Positions 1 to 7,414 of a stretch of 41,571 bases of DNA are shown here, piece by piece. The stretch comes from Nitrospiraceae bacterium UBA6905 (GTDB lineage Bacteria; Nitrospirota; Thermodesulfovibrionia; Thermodesulfovibrionales; UBA6898). The DNA lies in assembly GCA_002451165.1 (NCBI GenBank), contig DKBH01000002.1, forward strand, positions 1 through 41,571, read 5' to 3'. Within the stretch, counting starts at the first letter, position 1. The number at the start of each line of letters is the position of its first letter. The translations under genes and the position numbers were made by a program. Below the pieces are notes generated by a model. The model saw nothing but the letters and a program-made list of their open reading frames with translations, was not told the origin of the DNA and did not search any database.

Positions 1-399
1 GGTGCCGCAGCGGCAGAGGTTGCCATCCATCTCCCGGATAATCGCTTCATCAGACGGGGTCTTGTCTTCCGCGAGAAGCGCTGCCGCCTGCATCAGCTGG
101 CCGGGCTGGCAGTAACCGCACTGTGCAACCTGCTCCTTCACCCAGGCCTTCTTAAGGGGATGATCTTCGGGAATGCCTTCAATGGTCGTAATCTCCTTGC
201 CCGCGACGTCACCGACCGATGTCTGGCAGGACCGCACAGCCTTTCCTGCAACGTGCACGGTACAGGAACCGCAGAGACCTTTACCGCAGCCGAATTTCGT
301 GCCGGTCAGTTTCAGGTGCTCCCTGATGACCCAGACCAGCGGAATGTCCGGGCTGAGGTCCAGCTCATGTTGTTTGCCATTGATCTTAATGGATACCAT
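1..399 (-). CDS. (2Fe-2S)-binding subunit of a molybdenum hydroxylase (partial)
   Basis: Reading the minus strand from an ATG at 399 gives 133 codons that run off the left edge. The protein starts MVSIKINGKQHELDL and carries the plant-ferredoxin cluster motif CGKGLCGSC, a later single Cys (RSCQ), then the second-domain motifs CGYCQPGQ and NLCRCGT. That arrangement is the small electron-transfer subunit of the xanthine dehydrogenase / isoquinoline 1-oxidoreductase (IorA-type) / CO dehydrogenase CoxS family, which passes electrons from the molybdopterin subunit through two [2Fe-2S] clusters. A clear AGGAGG lies 5-10 bases upstream of the ATG, which fixes the start. Family members are about 150-160 residues, so only the extreme C-terminus is missing. 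The substrate cannot be deduced because the large subunit is outside the window. Confidence 0.93.
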   Translation of the reverse strand, partial: MVSIKINGKQHELDLSPDIPLVWVIREHLKLTGTKFGCGKGLCGSCTVHVAGKAVRSCQTSVGDVAGKEITTIEGIPEDHPLKKAWVKEQVAQCGYCQPGQLMQAAALLAEDKTPSDEAIIREMDGNLCRCGT

Positions 400-550
400 A
401 ATGCCTCCTGCATGCGAAGGATTTCGAATATACAAGCTCCCGGGGGTAGATACTTCCGGCTGATACCCTGATGCTACCCCATGAAGGATGGGCTGTCAAC
501 CGGTGATTTTGGCGTTGTTAAGAAAAAGAAGAAATGGTCTGAACGAACAA

Positions 551-700
551 TTAAGCCGCGGGACTAATTAAATTTGTATAGACGAAACACTTTTCACGAG
601 AGAAAGTCCGTAGCCGATAACCCAGCGTCAGTGTACCCTTGTTTTGCACTTTTTTTCGTCTCTTCACGATGTCAGCTAATGACCTCAATGCTCGATTCAT
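551..700 (-). CDS. Small orphan ORF in cassette-like region (49 aa), doubtful
   Basis: An ATG at 700 opens a 49-codon frame (MNRALRSLADIVKRRKKVQN...) rich in Lys and Arg in its first half. It lies just downstream, in the minus-strand reading direction, of an attC-like palindrome at 713-805, where the next cassette gene would be expected. The frame can be extended to 745, but that extension runs through the palindrome. I recognise no family and see no good ribosome binding site. It may be non-coding cassette filler. The surrounding bases 400-550 contain nothing else I can identify. Confidence 0.2.
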   Translation of the reverse strand: MNRALRSLADIVKRRKKVQNKGTLTLGYRLRTFSREKCFVYTNLISPAA

Positions 701-712
701 AGCATCGTGATT

Positions 713-805
713 AGAAAACGAAATGAGCATGATCCGCGCCGCCACAAAGCTTTGCAGAAAAATGACCGACGCTGATCGGCGGCGGTCTCGATGCTTTTGT
801 TAGCA
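713..805 (-). repeat. attC-like imperfect palindrome 1 (after HNH gene)
   Basis: Read on the minus strand this 93-bp stretch begins with GTGCTAAC and ends at GTTTTCT. Its arms partly pair: GCATCGAGACCGCCGCC near the left end against GGCGGCGCGGATCATGC near the right end. Size and layout fit an integron attC site, although the right-hand core departs from GTTRRRY. It shares the word GGATCATGCT with site 3 (2092-2192). Confidence 0.45.
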
Positions 806-813
806 CTTTTTAT

Positions 814-1602
814 TTATTCATGTTCATAAGGTTGCAAGATTGTGGCACCTTCATGAAAATCAACATCAACACCCTTTGCGTTCACATAACCTAAAATAGC
901 AAATGAGCCACCAAAGAAGGCGAGGAATAGTGAAGCCTTTAAATCATCAGTTATACCAAACCGATAGAAGAACTGGTCTGAAAGATCTGTTTTGCTGCGC
1001 TCAAGATTGGGAAAGCCGGTTACAAACTGCGTCAATTCACGAGGTATTTCATCATGCTCGACTTGAAGATTTGAGTACCATCGTATGGCAATACCGCCTT
1101 CTTTGGGGAGAATTCTATTTGTATATTTATAATGAAGGGCCAGGAATAACTTTCTGCCGAAATTAGCAACTGCGTTGTTTATAAGCGGACCGCTGACAGA
1201 AAGAAAAGGCAAGTCAGACAAGGCCACTCCATCGGGTTTTTGCAGTTTGTATTTTTCGAGGGTACTTTCAACCTGTTCTGGCCGCGCTTTCATCTCATCC
1301 AGTATTTCTGGATAATAATATGCAACAGCGCGAATGCGCTCATTTGCTTCTCTCGCCTTGTCGGCGGTATCGGGTCCAGGATACAATCGAGACAACATCG
1401 CTACAACCTGTTCATCATGGCGTGATATTCTGTTGCATGCTGTGCATGACGGAAATTCATATCCTTCCGGCCATCGTCTCTTATAGAAAATGACTCTCGA
1501 CGGTATATGATCAGGTTCAGCAGAAGGTGTTTGGCCACCGCAGAAACAACAAAACGGATGGTTTGCCAAAAACGTTTGTTTCTTTTGTTTTCTTGCTCCC
1601 AT
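814..1602 (-). CDS. HNH-type endonuclease, cassette gene
   Basis: From the ATG at 1602 this encodes 262 residues beginning MGARKQKKQTFLANHPFCCFCGG. The N-terminal third holds a zinc-knuckle HNH-like module: CCFCGG, then EPDHIPSR, then FPSCTACN, i.e. two Cys pairs around the Asp-His of the nuclease motif. The remaining 180 residues match nothing I know. The frame stays open to 1650, but that extension runs into the attC-like site 1620-1709, so I prefer 1602, about 18 bases inside the cassette; no Shine-Dalgarno is visible. The gene is flanked by perfect 10-bp inverted repeats (799-808 and 1617-1626), as expected for the R' and R'' ends of one integron cassette. Target unknown; a defence or addiction role is possible but unproven. 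Confidence 0.75.
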   Translation of the reverse strand: MGARKQKKQTFLANHPFCCFCGGQTPSAEPDHIPSRVIFYKRRWPEGYEFPSCTACNRISRHDEQVVAMLSRLYPGPDTADKAREANERIRAVAYYYPEILDEMKARPEQVESTLEKYKLQKPDGVALSDLPFLSVSGPLINNAVANFGRKLFLALHYKYTNRILPKEGGIAIRWYSNLQVEHDEIPRELTQFVTGFPNLERSKTDLSDQFFYRFGITDDLKASLFLAFFGGSFAILGYVNAKGVDVDFHEGATILQPYEHE

Positions 1603-1619
1603 TTTATTTAATTTTGAAG

Positions 1620-1709
1620 TGCTAACTCTTCGGTTGAGCCGCCGGGGCAACCAACCCTTTGGAAAAAACCAATCGGGCTTAATCCCGGTCGGCCTTATAG
1701 GTGTTAAGT
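1620..1709 (-). repeat. attC-like imperfect palindrome 2 (after membrane-protein gene)
   Basis: On the minus strand this 90-bp stretch starts with ACTTAAC, a perfect RYYYAAC core, and ends with GTTAGCA. Internal arms CCGGGATTAAGCCCG and GCCCCGGCGGC can pair in part. It overlaps the last 31 bases of the membrane-protein gene, which is common where cassette genes run into their attC. Confidence 0.45.
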
Positions 1710-2074
1710 TGCCATTCTGTAAATTTCTCTTTTCTTATAATCACAAGGTTAATGATGCCTAAGAGAAAAAGTGCTAAGACAGCAATGGCGTAGATTCGGC
1801 TAGTGTCTTCAAAGCCTCCGCCAAGAAGAAAAACCGCAGAATAAAAAACTGATACGCAAGAGACTGAGATTATTATTTTTCTTCCCCAAGTCTTTTTTAA
1901 AATTAATCCTCTAGCTCCGATGACGCAGAGGATACTAAAGCAAAGGCCTATCAGTGTTGCCAGGAATGGTCCGCTATTTATTCCCAAATTAGTCCAGATT
2001 TGCCACATTCCAATAAGACACCAAATAAGAAGTGCGGCACCGGCGACCAACCAGATTATGCCTATTTTTTTCAT
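1679..2074 (-). CDS. Small four-helix membrane protein, cassette gene
   Basis: 131 residues starting MKKIGIIWLVAGAALL, with ATGAGGAGCAA immediately before the ATG giving a good ribosome binding site. Four hydrophobic segments are visible at about residues 4-26, 35-60, 66-86 and 92-113, followed by a charged C-terminus (RKEKFTEWQ...). No catalytic motif and no family that I recognise. It lies between two attC-like palindromes, is AT-rich compared with the rest of the window, and is unrelated to its neighbours, all of which fit a mobile gene cassette. The function is unknown. Confidence 0.6.
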   Translation of the reverse strand: MKKIGIIWLVAGAALLIWCLIGMWQIWTNLGINSGPFLATLIGLCFSILCVIGARGLILKKTWGRKIIISVSCVSVFYSAVFLLGGGFEDTSRIYAIAVLALFLLGIINLVIIRKEKFTEWQLNTYKADRD

Positions 2075-2091
2075 TTGCTCCTCATTATTAT

Positions 2092-2192
2092 TTTCAACTT
2101 AATGCCCGCGTCATGGGCAGCATGATCCTCGCCGTCACATGCACGCGGATGTTGTCGCAATAAGCTGGCTATTTTGTTCTGCATAGTTGAAT
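2092..2192 (-). repeat. attC-like imperfect palindrome 3 (after DUF1566 gene)
   Basis: On the minus strand this 101-bp stretch starts with ATTCAAC (a perfect RYYYAAC core) and ends with GTTGAAA. The outer arms pair well: TTCAACTATGC at one end against GCATTAAGTTGAA at the other, with two extra bases. It sits between the stop of the DUF1566 gene and the ribosome binding site of the membrane-protein gene. Confidence 0.5.
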
Positions 2193-2246
2193 TATTATGT
2201 GGCGTAACCTATTAATTAGATATGTAATTTTTGCTCTTCTAAATCA

Positions 2247-2801
2247 TCACCAATTCCAGTTAATTCCAACAACACCACCGCGGACTGGCCAAATATGGCC
2301 CAGTATACTTTTGTTGGCTAAGCCTGCTAAATGAGGCCCTGCACCACGCCAAAAGTTAACAAACCATGCCGCCGCATCCGGATTTTCATGGTTAGTGCTT
2401 GTCCAATAGGCGTATACTCCTGAGCCGTATTGAACGTTAATGAAAGGATGCCTGACAGGTAATGCCAAATCTGGCTGCTTTAGATCAACTAAGCTCGATA
2501 ATTCTTCTACCGAAGGTAGTCTCCAACCAGAGCGGTTACCTAATGAAAATTCCCGACACAATGTGTTTGCATCTAACCAGTTATACTGTCCAATTAGATT
2601 TGCATCCCTCGGCCATACCAACCCTGTCTCCCTATCAAGTACAAGATCATCCGATAGACTATCTGGATTTGCAGGGTCACTATCCTTATTTGGATCAAAA
2701 ATCGCAAAACGGGGATTTTTTTTGTGGAGAACCCAATCTACAGGTTCAGATGATTCATCTTTAAAAATATTCCAGAGTGGCGATATCTTTTTCTTATCCA
2801 T
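2247..2801 (-). CDS. DUF1566 (Lcl C-terminal-like) domain protein, cassette gene
   Basis: 184 residues from the ATG at 2801, which has AGGAGG 8 bases upstream. An upstream TTG at 2873, also with a GGAGG, would add 24 residues; I prefer 2801. Residues about 60-180 form a DUF1566 / Lcl_C domain, shown by LVLDRETGLVWPRD, the WLDAN-LCREF segment, SGWRLPSVEEL, YWTST and the closing IWPVRGG. These domains have a C-type-lectin-like fold and occur in surface adhesins such as Legionella Lcl and in variable proteins of diversity-generating retroelements. This copy has no signal peptide and no reverse transcriptase nearby. It is the first visible gene of the cassette-like series. Confidence 0.75.
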   Translation of the reverse strand: MDKKKISPLWNIFKDESSEPVDWVLHKKNPRFAIFDPNKDSDPANPDSLSDDLVLDRETGLVWPRDANLIGQYNWLDANTLCREFSLGNRSGWRLPSVEELSSLVDLKQPDLALPVRHPFINVQYGSGVYAYWTSTNHENPDAAAWFVNFWRGAGPHLAGLANKSILGHIWPVRGGVVGINWNW

Positions 2802-3132
2802 GTGAAGTCCTCCTTCTTTATCTATTATTCGTAGTCTATTTGGTGGTCTCGGTACTTTATGGTTCGAATCCAAATATTAACCTCCTTTCTTTTTTTATGG
2901 ATCGTCCAACATTAATGTATTATAGGTCGCATGCGTCTTTTTCGTCATTATACGAGCACATGAGTGCATCGTCAAGGGAAATCCGAAAATTGTGGCGCTC
3001 TAACTGCCTGAATATAAAGGAAAATAATTTATGGTTGATAGTTATATCGCATGCGATGTAACTATTGGTTTAATTATGCTTGAGCAATGTAATACGTCGT
3101 TCATAAAAAAAGAGATAAACGTTCGATCGCAA
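2802..3132. other. Gene-poor AT-rich stretch with a 28-bp palindrome
   Basis: No convincing gene. Bases 3038-3065 form a near-perfect 28-bp palindrome centred on CGCATGCG, with one mismatched pair; CGCATGCG occurs a second time at 2928-2935. On the minus strand the palindrome lies 68 bases past the rluA-like stop and could be a weak terminator or a protein-binding site. The minus-strand core GTTGGAC at 2904-2910 would fit the 3' core of a further attC-like site, but I cannot find its partner. A T-arm-like GGTTCGAATCC near 2861 is not part of a foldable tRNA. Confidence 0.4.
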
Positions 3133-4005
3133 TCAGGCCCTGGGTCTGAGGAGTGACGCGAATGCCTTGGGCAGTGGGGTGGTAAAATGCATTCGTTTCC
3201 CTGACACCGGGTGCGTAAAGGAAAGGCTGTAAGCGTGCAGTGCGATGCGGCGGATGGGGTTTGTCTTTGCACCGTACTTCTTGTCGCCCACGACCGGGCA
3301 GCCGATATCACATAGGTGCACGCGGACCTGATGTTTCTTCCCCGTTTCGAGCAGCACATCTAGAAGCGCCTGGCCCCTGTCTGCCTTTATGACCCGATAC
3401 CGGGTGACCGCATGTCTCGATTCTTCCCCTGCGGGCGCGGAGTATACCTTGAATGCCGCCGTCTCGCCCAGATAACTTTCGATCCTGCCTTCAGGGTCTT
3501 TGGGGACCCCTTCAACCACGGCATAATATTTCTTCTCCGCATCATGCCAATCCCTCTGAAGCCGGTGCTTCGCAGCCTCGTCCTTTGCAAAGACGATCAG
3601 CCCGGACGTCTCCCGGTCGAGCCTGTGGACAATAAAAATGCGATCAGGTCGCGAGGGGTTGCGCTCTTTGAAGTACGCATTCAGGAGATAATAAGCGGTC
3701 TCCTTCTTTTCCTTCTCTGTTGCAATGGTGAGAAGACCCGAAGGCTTATTAATGACCATGACCGCGTTGTCCTCATACACGATGCCAATGCCTGATGCCG
3801 CAAGTATATCGGCACCAGGCTTCGGCTTTGCATCAAGCGAAATGATGTCGTGTAGGGAAAGCCCATAATCAATGCGCGTGATGACCCTGTTGTTGACTGT
3901 TATGGCGCGGTGTTTCAGAAGCTGCCTTACCTTGGTTTTGCTATACCCGAACCCGGTCAGAAAATCAATCAGGGTTGAGGGTGTCTTGACCTTCAGCGGT
4001 TTCAT
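3133..4005 (-). CDS. RluA-family 23S rRNA/tRNA pseudouridine synthase
   Basis: 290 residues. An N-terminal S4 RNA-binding domain (about residues 8-55: LIDFLTGFGYSKTKVRQLL, ITVNNRVI) is followed by the RluA catalytic domain with HRLDRETSGL at about residue 133, containing the catalytic Asp, then GKKHQVRVHL and the IALHAYSL segment near the C-terminus. The enzyme converts specific uridines in rRNA or tRNA to pseudouridine; which site cannot be told from sequence. The ATG overlaps the stop of the rlmN gene by four bases (ATGA), so the two are translationally coupled in one minus-strand operon devoted to RNA modification. Confidence 0.92.
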   Translation of the reverse strand: MKPLKVKTPSTLIDFLTGFGYSKTKVRQLLKHRAITVNNRVITRIDYGLSLHDIISLDAKPKPGADILAASGIGIVYEDNAVMVINKPSGLLTIATEKEKKETAYYLLNAYFKERNPSRPDRIFIVHRLDRETSGLIVFAKDEAAKHRLQRDWHDAEKKYYAVVEGVPKDPEGRIESYLGETAAFKVYSAPAGEESRHAVTRYRVIKADRGQALLDVLLETGKKHQVRVHLCDIGCPVVGDKKYGAKTNPIRRIALHAYSLSFTHPVSGKRMHFTTPLPKAFASLLRPRA

Positions 4006-5039
4006 CGTGCCCCCTTCCCGTAATGGGCCTTCAACTGACCGCAGGCGGCAAGGATATCCTGTCCTTTGCTTTCCCGGACCAGCACCGTTAGATTGCTGTC
4101 AGCGATGGTCTTCTGAAACGCCTGCACCGCCTCTGCAGAAGGCCGCTTCATGCTGCCCTGTCCGCCGGGATTGTACGCTATAAGGTTCACTTTGCAGGGT
4201 ATCCCCCTGAGCAGTTTCACGAGCCTCGTTGCGTCGGCCAGGGAATCGTTGACCCCGCCGATGAGGACATACTCGAAGGTGATCCTCCTTCTCGGCTTGA
4301 GCGGATATCTTCGGCACGCGTTCATAAGTTCACGGATCGGATAGGTTCTGTTGATCGGCATGATCCTGCTCCGCACCTCATCGGTGGTCGCGTTCAGCGA
4401 GACGGCGAGATTGATATCCGGCGCTCTCTTGGGGAGTTCCAGCATCTTCGGCACCAGGCCTGATGTCGAAAGGGTCACTCGCCGTTTCGATATCCCCATG
4501 AGACCGGTGATGCGCCAGAGCGCCTCGACCACTTCGTCGAAGTTCGCAAGCGGTTCCCCCATGCCCATAAGCACTATGTTGGTTGCTCTGCGCGGAGCCA
4601 TACGTCTGTTCACCGCGATGATCTGATCAACAATCTCGTGGGCTTTCAGGTTCCTGATGAACCCGATATCTCCGGTCAGGCAAAAGCTGCACCCCATGGC
4701 GCAGCCGGCCTGAGAGGAGATGCAGAGCGTGAGCCGGTCCTTGTCCGCGATCAAGACGCTCTCAATGGTCTGGCGGTCTGCCAGGGAGAAGAGGAACTTC
4801 TCGGTGCCGTCCCGCGACCGCTGGTGCTTCCTAAGCTCAAGGTTGCTGATAAAGGCAAGATTTGCAAGCTCGCTCCGCAGCGTCTTGGAAAACTCGGTTA
4901 TCTCCTGAAGGTCCGCGACATATCGTTCATAGATCCAGTGGAGAAGCTGATCCGCCCGATATTTGGGAAGGCCATGGTCAGCTACAAATCTATACACTTC
5001 TTCCCGCGAAAGAGACTTCAGGTCTTTGATCTGCACCAT
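4002..5039 (-). CDS. rlmN: 23S rRNA (adenine-2503-C2)-methyltransferase RlmN
   Basis: 345 residues, the usual length for RlmN. The radical SAM cluster motif CAMGCSFCLTG lies at about residues 112-119; further signatures are ERKFLF-like strands preceding it, GMGEPLAN, LSTSGLVPKM and SLNATTDEVRSRIMP. RlmN uses a radical mechanism with a protein methyl-Cys intermediate to methylate C2 of A2503 in 23S rRNA and A37 in some tRNAs. The second mechanistic Cys is present near the C-terminus (ILAACGQL). First gene of the rlmN-rluA operon; its own promoter should lie in 5040-5241, where I see no distinct hexamers. Confidence 0.96.
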   Translation of the reverse strand: MVQIKDLKSLSREEVYRFVADHGLPKYRADQLLHWIYERYVADLQEITEFSKTLRSELANLAFISNLELRKHQRSRDGTEKFLFSLADRQTIESVLIADKDRLTLCISSQAGCAMGCSFCLTGDIGFIRNLKAHEIVDQIIAVNRRMAPRRATNIVLMGMGEPLANFDEVVEALWRITGLMGISKRRVTLSTSGLVPKMLELPKRAPDINLAVSLNATTDEVRSRIMPINRTYPIRELMNACRRYPLKPRRRITFEYVLIGGVNDSLADATRLVKLLRGIPCKVNLIAYNPGGQGSMKRPSAEAVQAFQKTIADSNLTVLVRESKGQDILAACGQLKAHYGKGAR

Positions 5040-5241
5040 TGATGAAGTTTCAGAAAATGTAACGGCCGGAGGAAAAAGTACGTGCCAGCGTCAACAAGCA
5101 GGGCAACCTGCTCCCTGACCGGGGCGTGTCGTTTCCAGGGACCCGCTGCGTCATCACAATTGCCCATCCCTGACGCTCTTTCATGCCCGCGCCCTCTTCA
5201 TGACAGCGGTATAAAACGCCAAGGACCGCTCATCCGTCTGC

Positions 5242-5676
5242 TTATTCCTGTACGATCTCTTCCAGGGTGACCTCGAAGATCAGATCCTTGCCTGCCAACG
5301 GGTGATTGGAGTCCATCACAAAACCGGTTTCGGTCTTCTCCAGAACGGTCACCACGATCGGCATGCCGTCAGCACGATACATCTGGTATTGCTGTCCCAC
5401 CTCGGGGTTGAAGTCTTGAGGGGCTCTATCCTTATGAAACTCGAATACCTTCTCCCGTATGTACGGTCCATAGGCATTTTCCGCCGTCATAGAGATGCTC
5501 CGCGTCTCTCCCGGCTTCATGCCGATGACGCCTTCTTCGAGCCCCCGGATGAATTCGCCCTTCCCGAGCCGCAGCTCAAGAGACGCTCCCCCCTCGGACG
5601 AATCGAATACCGTGCCGTCTTCCAGCCTGCCGATATAGTGGATCCTTATGGTATCGCCTTCTTTTACCTGTGCCAT
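5242..5676 (-). CDS. SlyD-like FKBP-type peptidyl-prolyl isomerase
   Basis: 144 residues from the ATG at 5676, preceded by GGAAGGGAA; an upstream in-frame extension to 5730 has no matching features. The FKBP core is split as in SlyD: residues 1-70 (VKEGDTIRIHYIGRLEDGTVFDSS, then GKGEFIRGLEEGVIGMKPGE), an insert-in-flap domain (ENAYGPYIREKVFEFHKD to ADGMPIVVTV) and the closing strand (DSNHPLAGKDLIFEVTL). SlyD proteins are cytosolic chaperone-isomerases. The His-rich metal-binding tail of E. coli SlyD is absent here. It stands alone, divergent from the acyltransferase operon. Confidence 0.93.
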   Translation of the reverse strand: MAQVKEGDTIRIHYIGRLEDGTVFDSSEGGASLELRLGKGEFIRGLEEGVIGMKPGETRSISMTAENAYGPYIREKVFEFHKDRAPQDFNPEVGQQYQMYRADGMPIVVTVLEKTETGFVMDSNHPLAGKDLIFEVTLEEIVQE

Positions 5677-5752
5677 AATCGTTCCCTTCCTATCGTGTTG
5701 TCTGTTTATTCTAACACAGCGATCCGCCAAAAGAATTTCCTTCGGCCTCTGA

Positions 5753-5782
5753 TTGGCTTATGTACTCACTGCATGGCATAAT
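5753..5782 (+). promoter_or_regulatory. Possible sigma-70-type promoter of the acyl-ACP operon
   Basis: TTGGCT at 5753-5758 and CATAAT at 5777-5782 are spaced 18 bases. The ATG of the acyltransferase is only 10 bases past the -10 box and has no Shine-Dalgarno, so the transcript may be leaderless. Confidence 0.35.
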
Positions 5783-5792
5783 ACATATCCGA

Positions 5793-6710
5793 ATGAGCAA
5801 GGAACAGACTGCGATAGGATCAGCGGCGATCTTCCCCGGCCAGGGTTCAGAATATCCGGGCATGGCCGCCTGCATCAAAGACGAGGAGATGCTCCATGAG
5901 GTATTCGGCAATATCAGCGCGATTGCCGGAAAAGACATTCTGGCTGCAGCGCTCGGCGAAGATCCTGAAGCCTTTACGGATACCCGCGTTTCCCAGCTAG
6001 CCCTATTCGGAACGAGCGTCTGCTACTGGCGCCTGCTGTCGGAGTGCCAGCGTTTCCATTGTCTTGCCGGCCATAGTCTCGGCCTGTATGCCGCGCTCTA
6101 TGCCGCGGGTTCTGTTTCTCTGGAGGACTGCTCCGTTATCGTTCTGAAGATCCAGGATGCGATCGAGATCATGGCAGGTAGCCGGAGAGGTCTTATGGCT
6201 TCGGTCATCGGTCTGAAAACCGGCGACGTGGAAAGGATTTGCAGCGAGATCGGCGGCGTCTATGTATCAAACGTCAACTCTGCCACCCAGACCGTCATTT
6301 CGGGATGGGAAGAGCGCACCAGGGAAGCATGTGGCGCAGCATTGAAGGCCGGAGCTCTGGACGCCCGAGAACTGCCGCTTTCCTTCCCGCTCCACAGCCC
6401 GCTTATGCAGGGGATCGAAGATATCATCAGCCCGCTGATGGCCTCTATAGCAATCCGGGAACCCGTGATCCCGCTCCTGAGCCATCTCGACGGAAATCCG
6501 CTGGACGCGGCCGGCATTTCCCTCGTCCTCCGCAATCAGCTCTCGCGGAGAGTACTCTGGAGAGACACGGTACGGGCTATGCGCCACCGTGGCATCGAAC
6601 GATTCCTGGAAATCGGCCCTTCGGACGTGCTTTCAAAACTCGTACGCTGGATAGATCGCGACAGCGAAATTCTCAGCGCGGAGGAACTGGTTCCGTGTCA
6701 GTCCGCGTAG
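5793..6710 (+). CDS. FabD-like acyltransferase domain protein
   Basis: 305 residues from the ATG at 5793. FabD/PKS-AT fold signatures: FPGQGSEYPGMA near the N-terminus, the nucleophile elbow GHSLG with Ser95, and LHSPLM with His201, matching the Ser-His pair of malonyl-CoA:ACP transacylases. The region equivalent to the carboxylate-binding Arg of FabD (about Arg117, in the MRGxFMQ segment) reads VLKIQDAIEIMAG, so that Arg appears missing. In the FabD/AT family loss of this Arg accompanies use of uncharged acyl groups. It heads a seven-gene operon (reductase, ACP, dehydratase, thioesterase, MMPL exporter, glycosyltransferase) and overlaps the next gene by 16 bases. Likely role: loading an acyl unit on the operon's ACP. 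The start is uncertain because neither ATG candidate (5760, 5793) has a ribosome binding site. Confidence 0.88.
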   Translation: MSKEQTAIGSAAIFPGQGSEYPGMAACIKDEEMLHEVFGNISAIAGKDILAAALGEDPEAFTDTRVSQLALFGTSVCYWRLLSECQRFHCLAGHSLGLYAALYAAGSVSLEDCSVIVLKIQDAIEIMAGSRRGLMASVIGLKTGDVERICSEIGGVYVSNVNSATQTVISGWEERTREACGAALKAGALDARELPLSFPLHSPLMQGIEDIISPLMASIAIREPVIPLLSHLDGNPLDAAGISLVLRNQLSRRVLWRDTVRAMRHRGIERFLEIGPSDVLSKLVRWIDRDSEILSAEELVPCQSA

Positions 6711-7414
6711 CACTCGTCACCGGCGGCACAAAGGGCATCGGGAAGGAAATAGCCCGTTCGTTTTCGCAACAAGGAATGCGCGTCTATATGAACTTCGCGT
6801 CCGACACCACTGCGGCGGCAGCTGCATCCGGGGAAATCCGCGCTGAAACGTTTCAGGCCGATGTCTCGGACCAGAATCAGGTGAGTGCCATGATCGATGC
6901 CATCGCGCAGAAAGAGGGCAGGCTCGACATCCTGGTAAATAACGCGGGCATCATCAGGGACGGCCTTCTGATGCTCATGTCGCTGGAGAACTGGCGTCGG
7001 GTCATGGAAGTGAACCTGGATAGCGTCTATTTCTGCGCGAAAGCGGCGCTGCGGCCCATGGTCGGCAGCCATTGGGGGAGGATCGTCAATATCATATCCC
7101 CGAGCGCGCTCATGGGAAGGGCAGGCCAGACAAACTACGCTGCTGCTAAGGGCGGTGTGCTCAGCCTTACGCGGTCACTGGCACGGGAGGTGGCTCGCTA
7201 CGGCATAACCGTGAACGCTGTTTCCCCCGGCGTTATCGCAACGGAGCTTACGAGCGGCATGGAGGAGCGGCTGCGCCGGGAATTCCTTGCAATGATCCCG
7301 GCTGGCAGGTTTGGGACCCCGGAAGAGGTCGCCCGTGCGGTTTCGTTTCTCTGTTCTGATGAGGCGGGGTATATCACCGGAGAATATTTCTCCGTGGATG
7401 GAGGACTTACGTAA
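6695..7414 (+). CDS. FabG-like 3-oxoacyl-[ACP] reductase (SDR)
   Basis: 239 residues from a GTG at 6695 preceded by GGAGGAA; the same frame is open far upstream inside the acyltransferase gene, but homology begins here. Classical short-chain dehydrogenase: nucleotide motif TGGTKGIG at the N-terminus, NNAGIIRD, catalytic Ser in NIISPSA, and NYAAAKGG with Tyr148 and Lys152. The ending (GYITGEYFSVDGGL) is typical of FabG. It would reduce a 3-ketoacyl-ACP with NADPH. It overlaps the acyltransferase by 16 bases and its TAA directly abuts the GTG of the ACP gene, so tight co-translation is expected. Confidence 0.93.
   Translation: MSVRVALVTGGTKGIGKEIARSFSQQGMRVYMNFASDTTAAAAASGEIRAETFQADVSDQNQVSAMIDAIAQKEGRLDILVNNAGIIRDGLLMLMSLENWRRVMEVNLDSVYFCAKAALRPMVGSHWGRIVNIISPSALMGRAGQTNYAAAKGGVLSLTRSLAREVARYGITVNAVSPGVIATELTSGMEERLRREFLAMIPAGRFGTPEEVARAVSFLCSDEAGYITGEYFSVDGGLT

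Noticed and set aside
814..2801. Diversity-generating retroelement around the DUF1566 gene
   Set aside because: No reverse transcriptase and no template repeat in the window.
2815..2875. GGTTCGAATCC resembling a tRNA T-arm
   Set aside because: No acceptor, D or anticodon stems can be folded around it, and the T-stem itself pairs poorly; probably chance.
6239..6694. Long upstream extension of the fabG-like reading frame
   Set aside because: It lies in a second frame of the acyltransferase gene, shows no SDR homology, and a well-placed GTG with GGAGGAA marks the true start at 6695.
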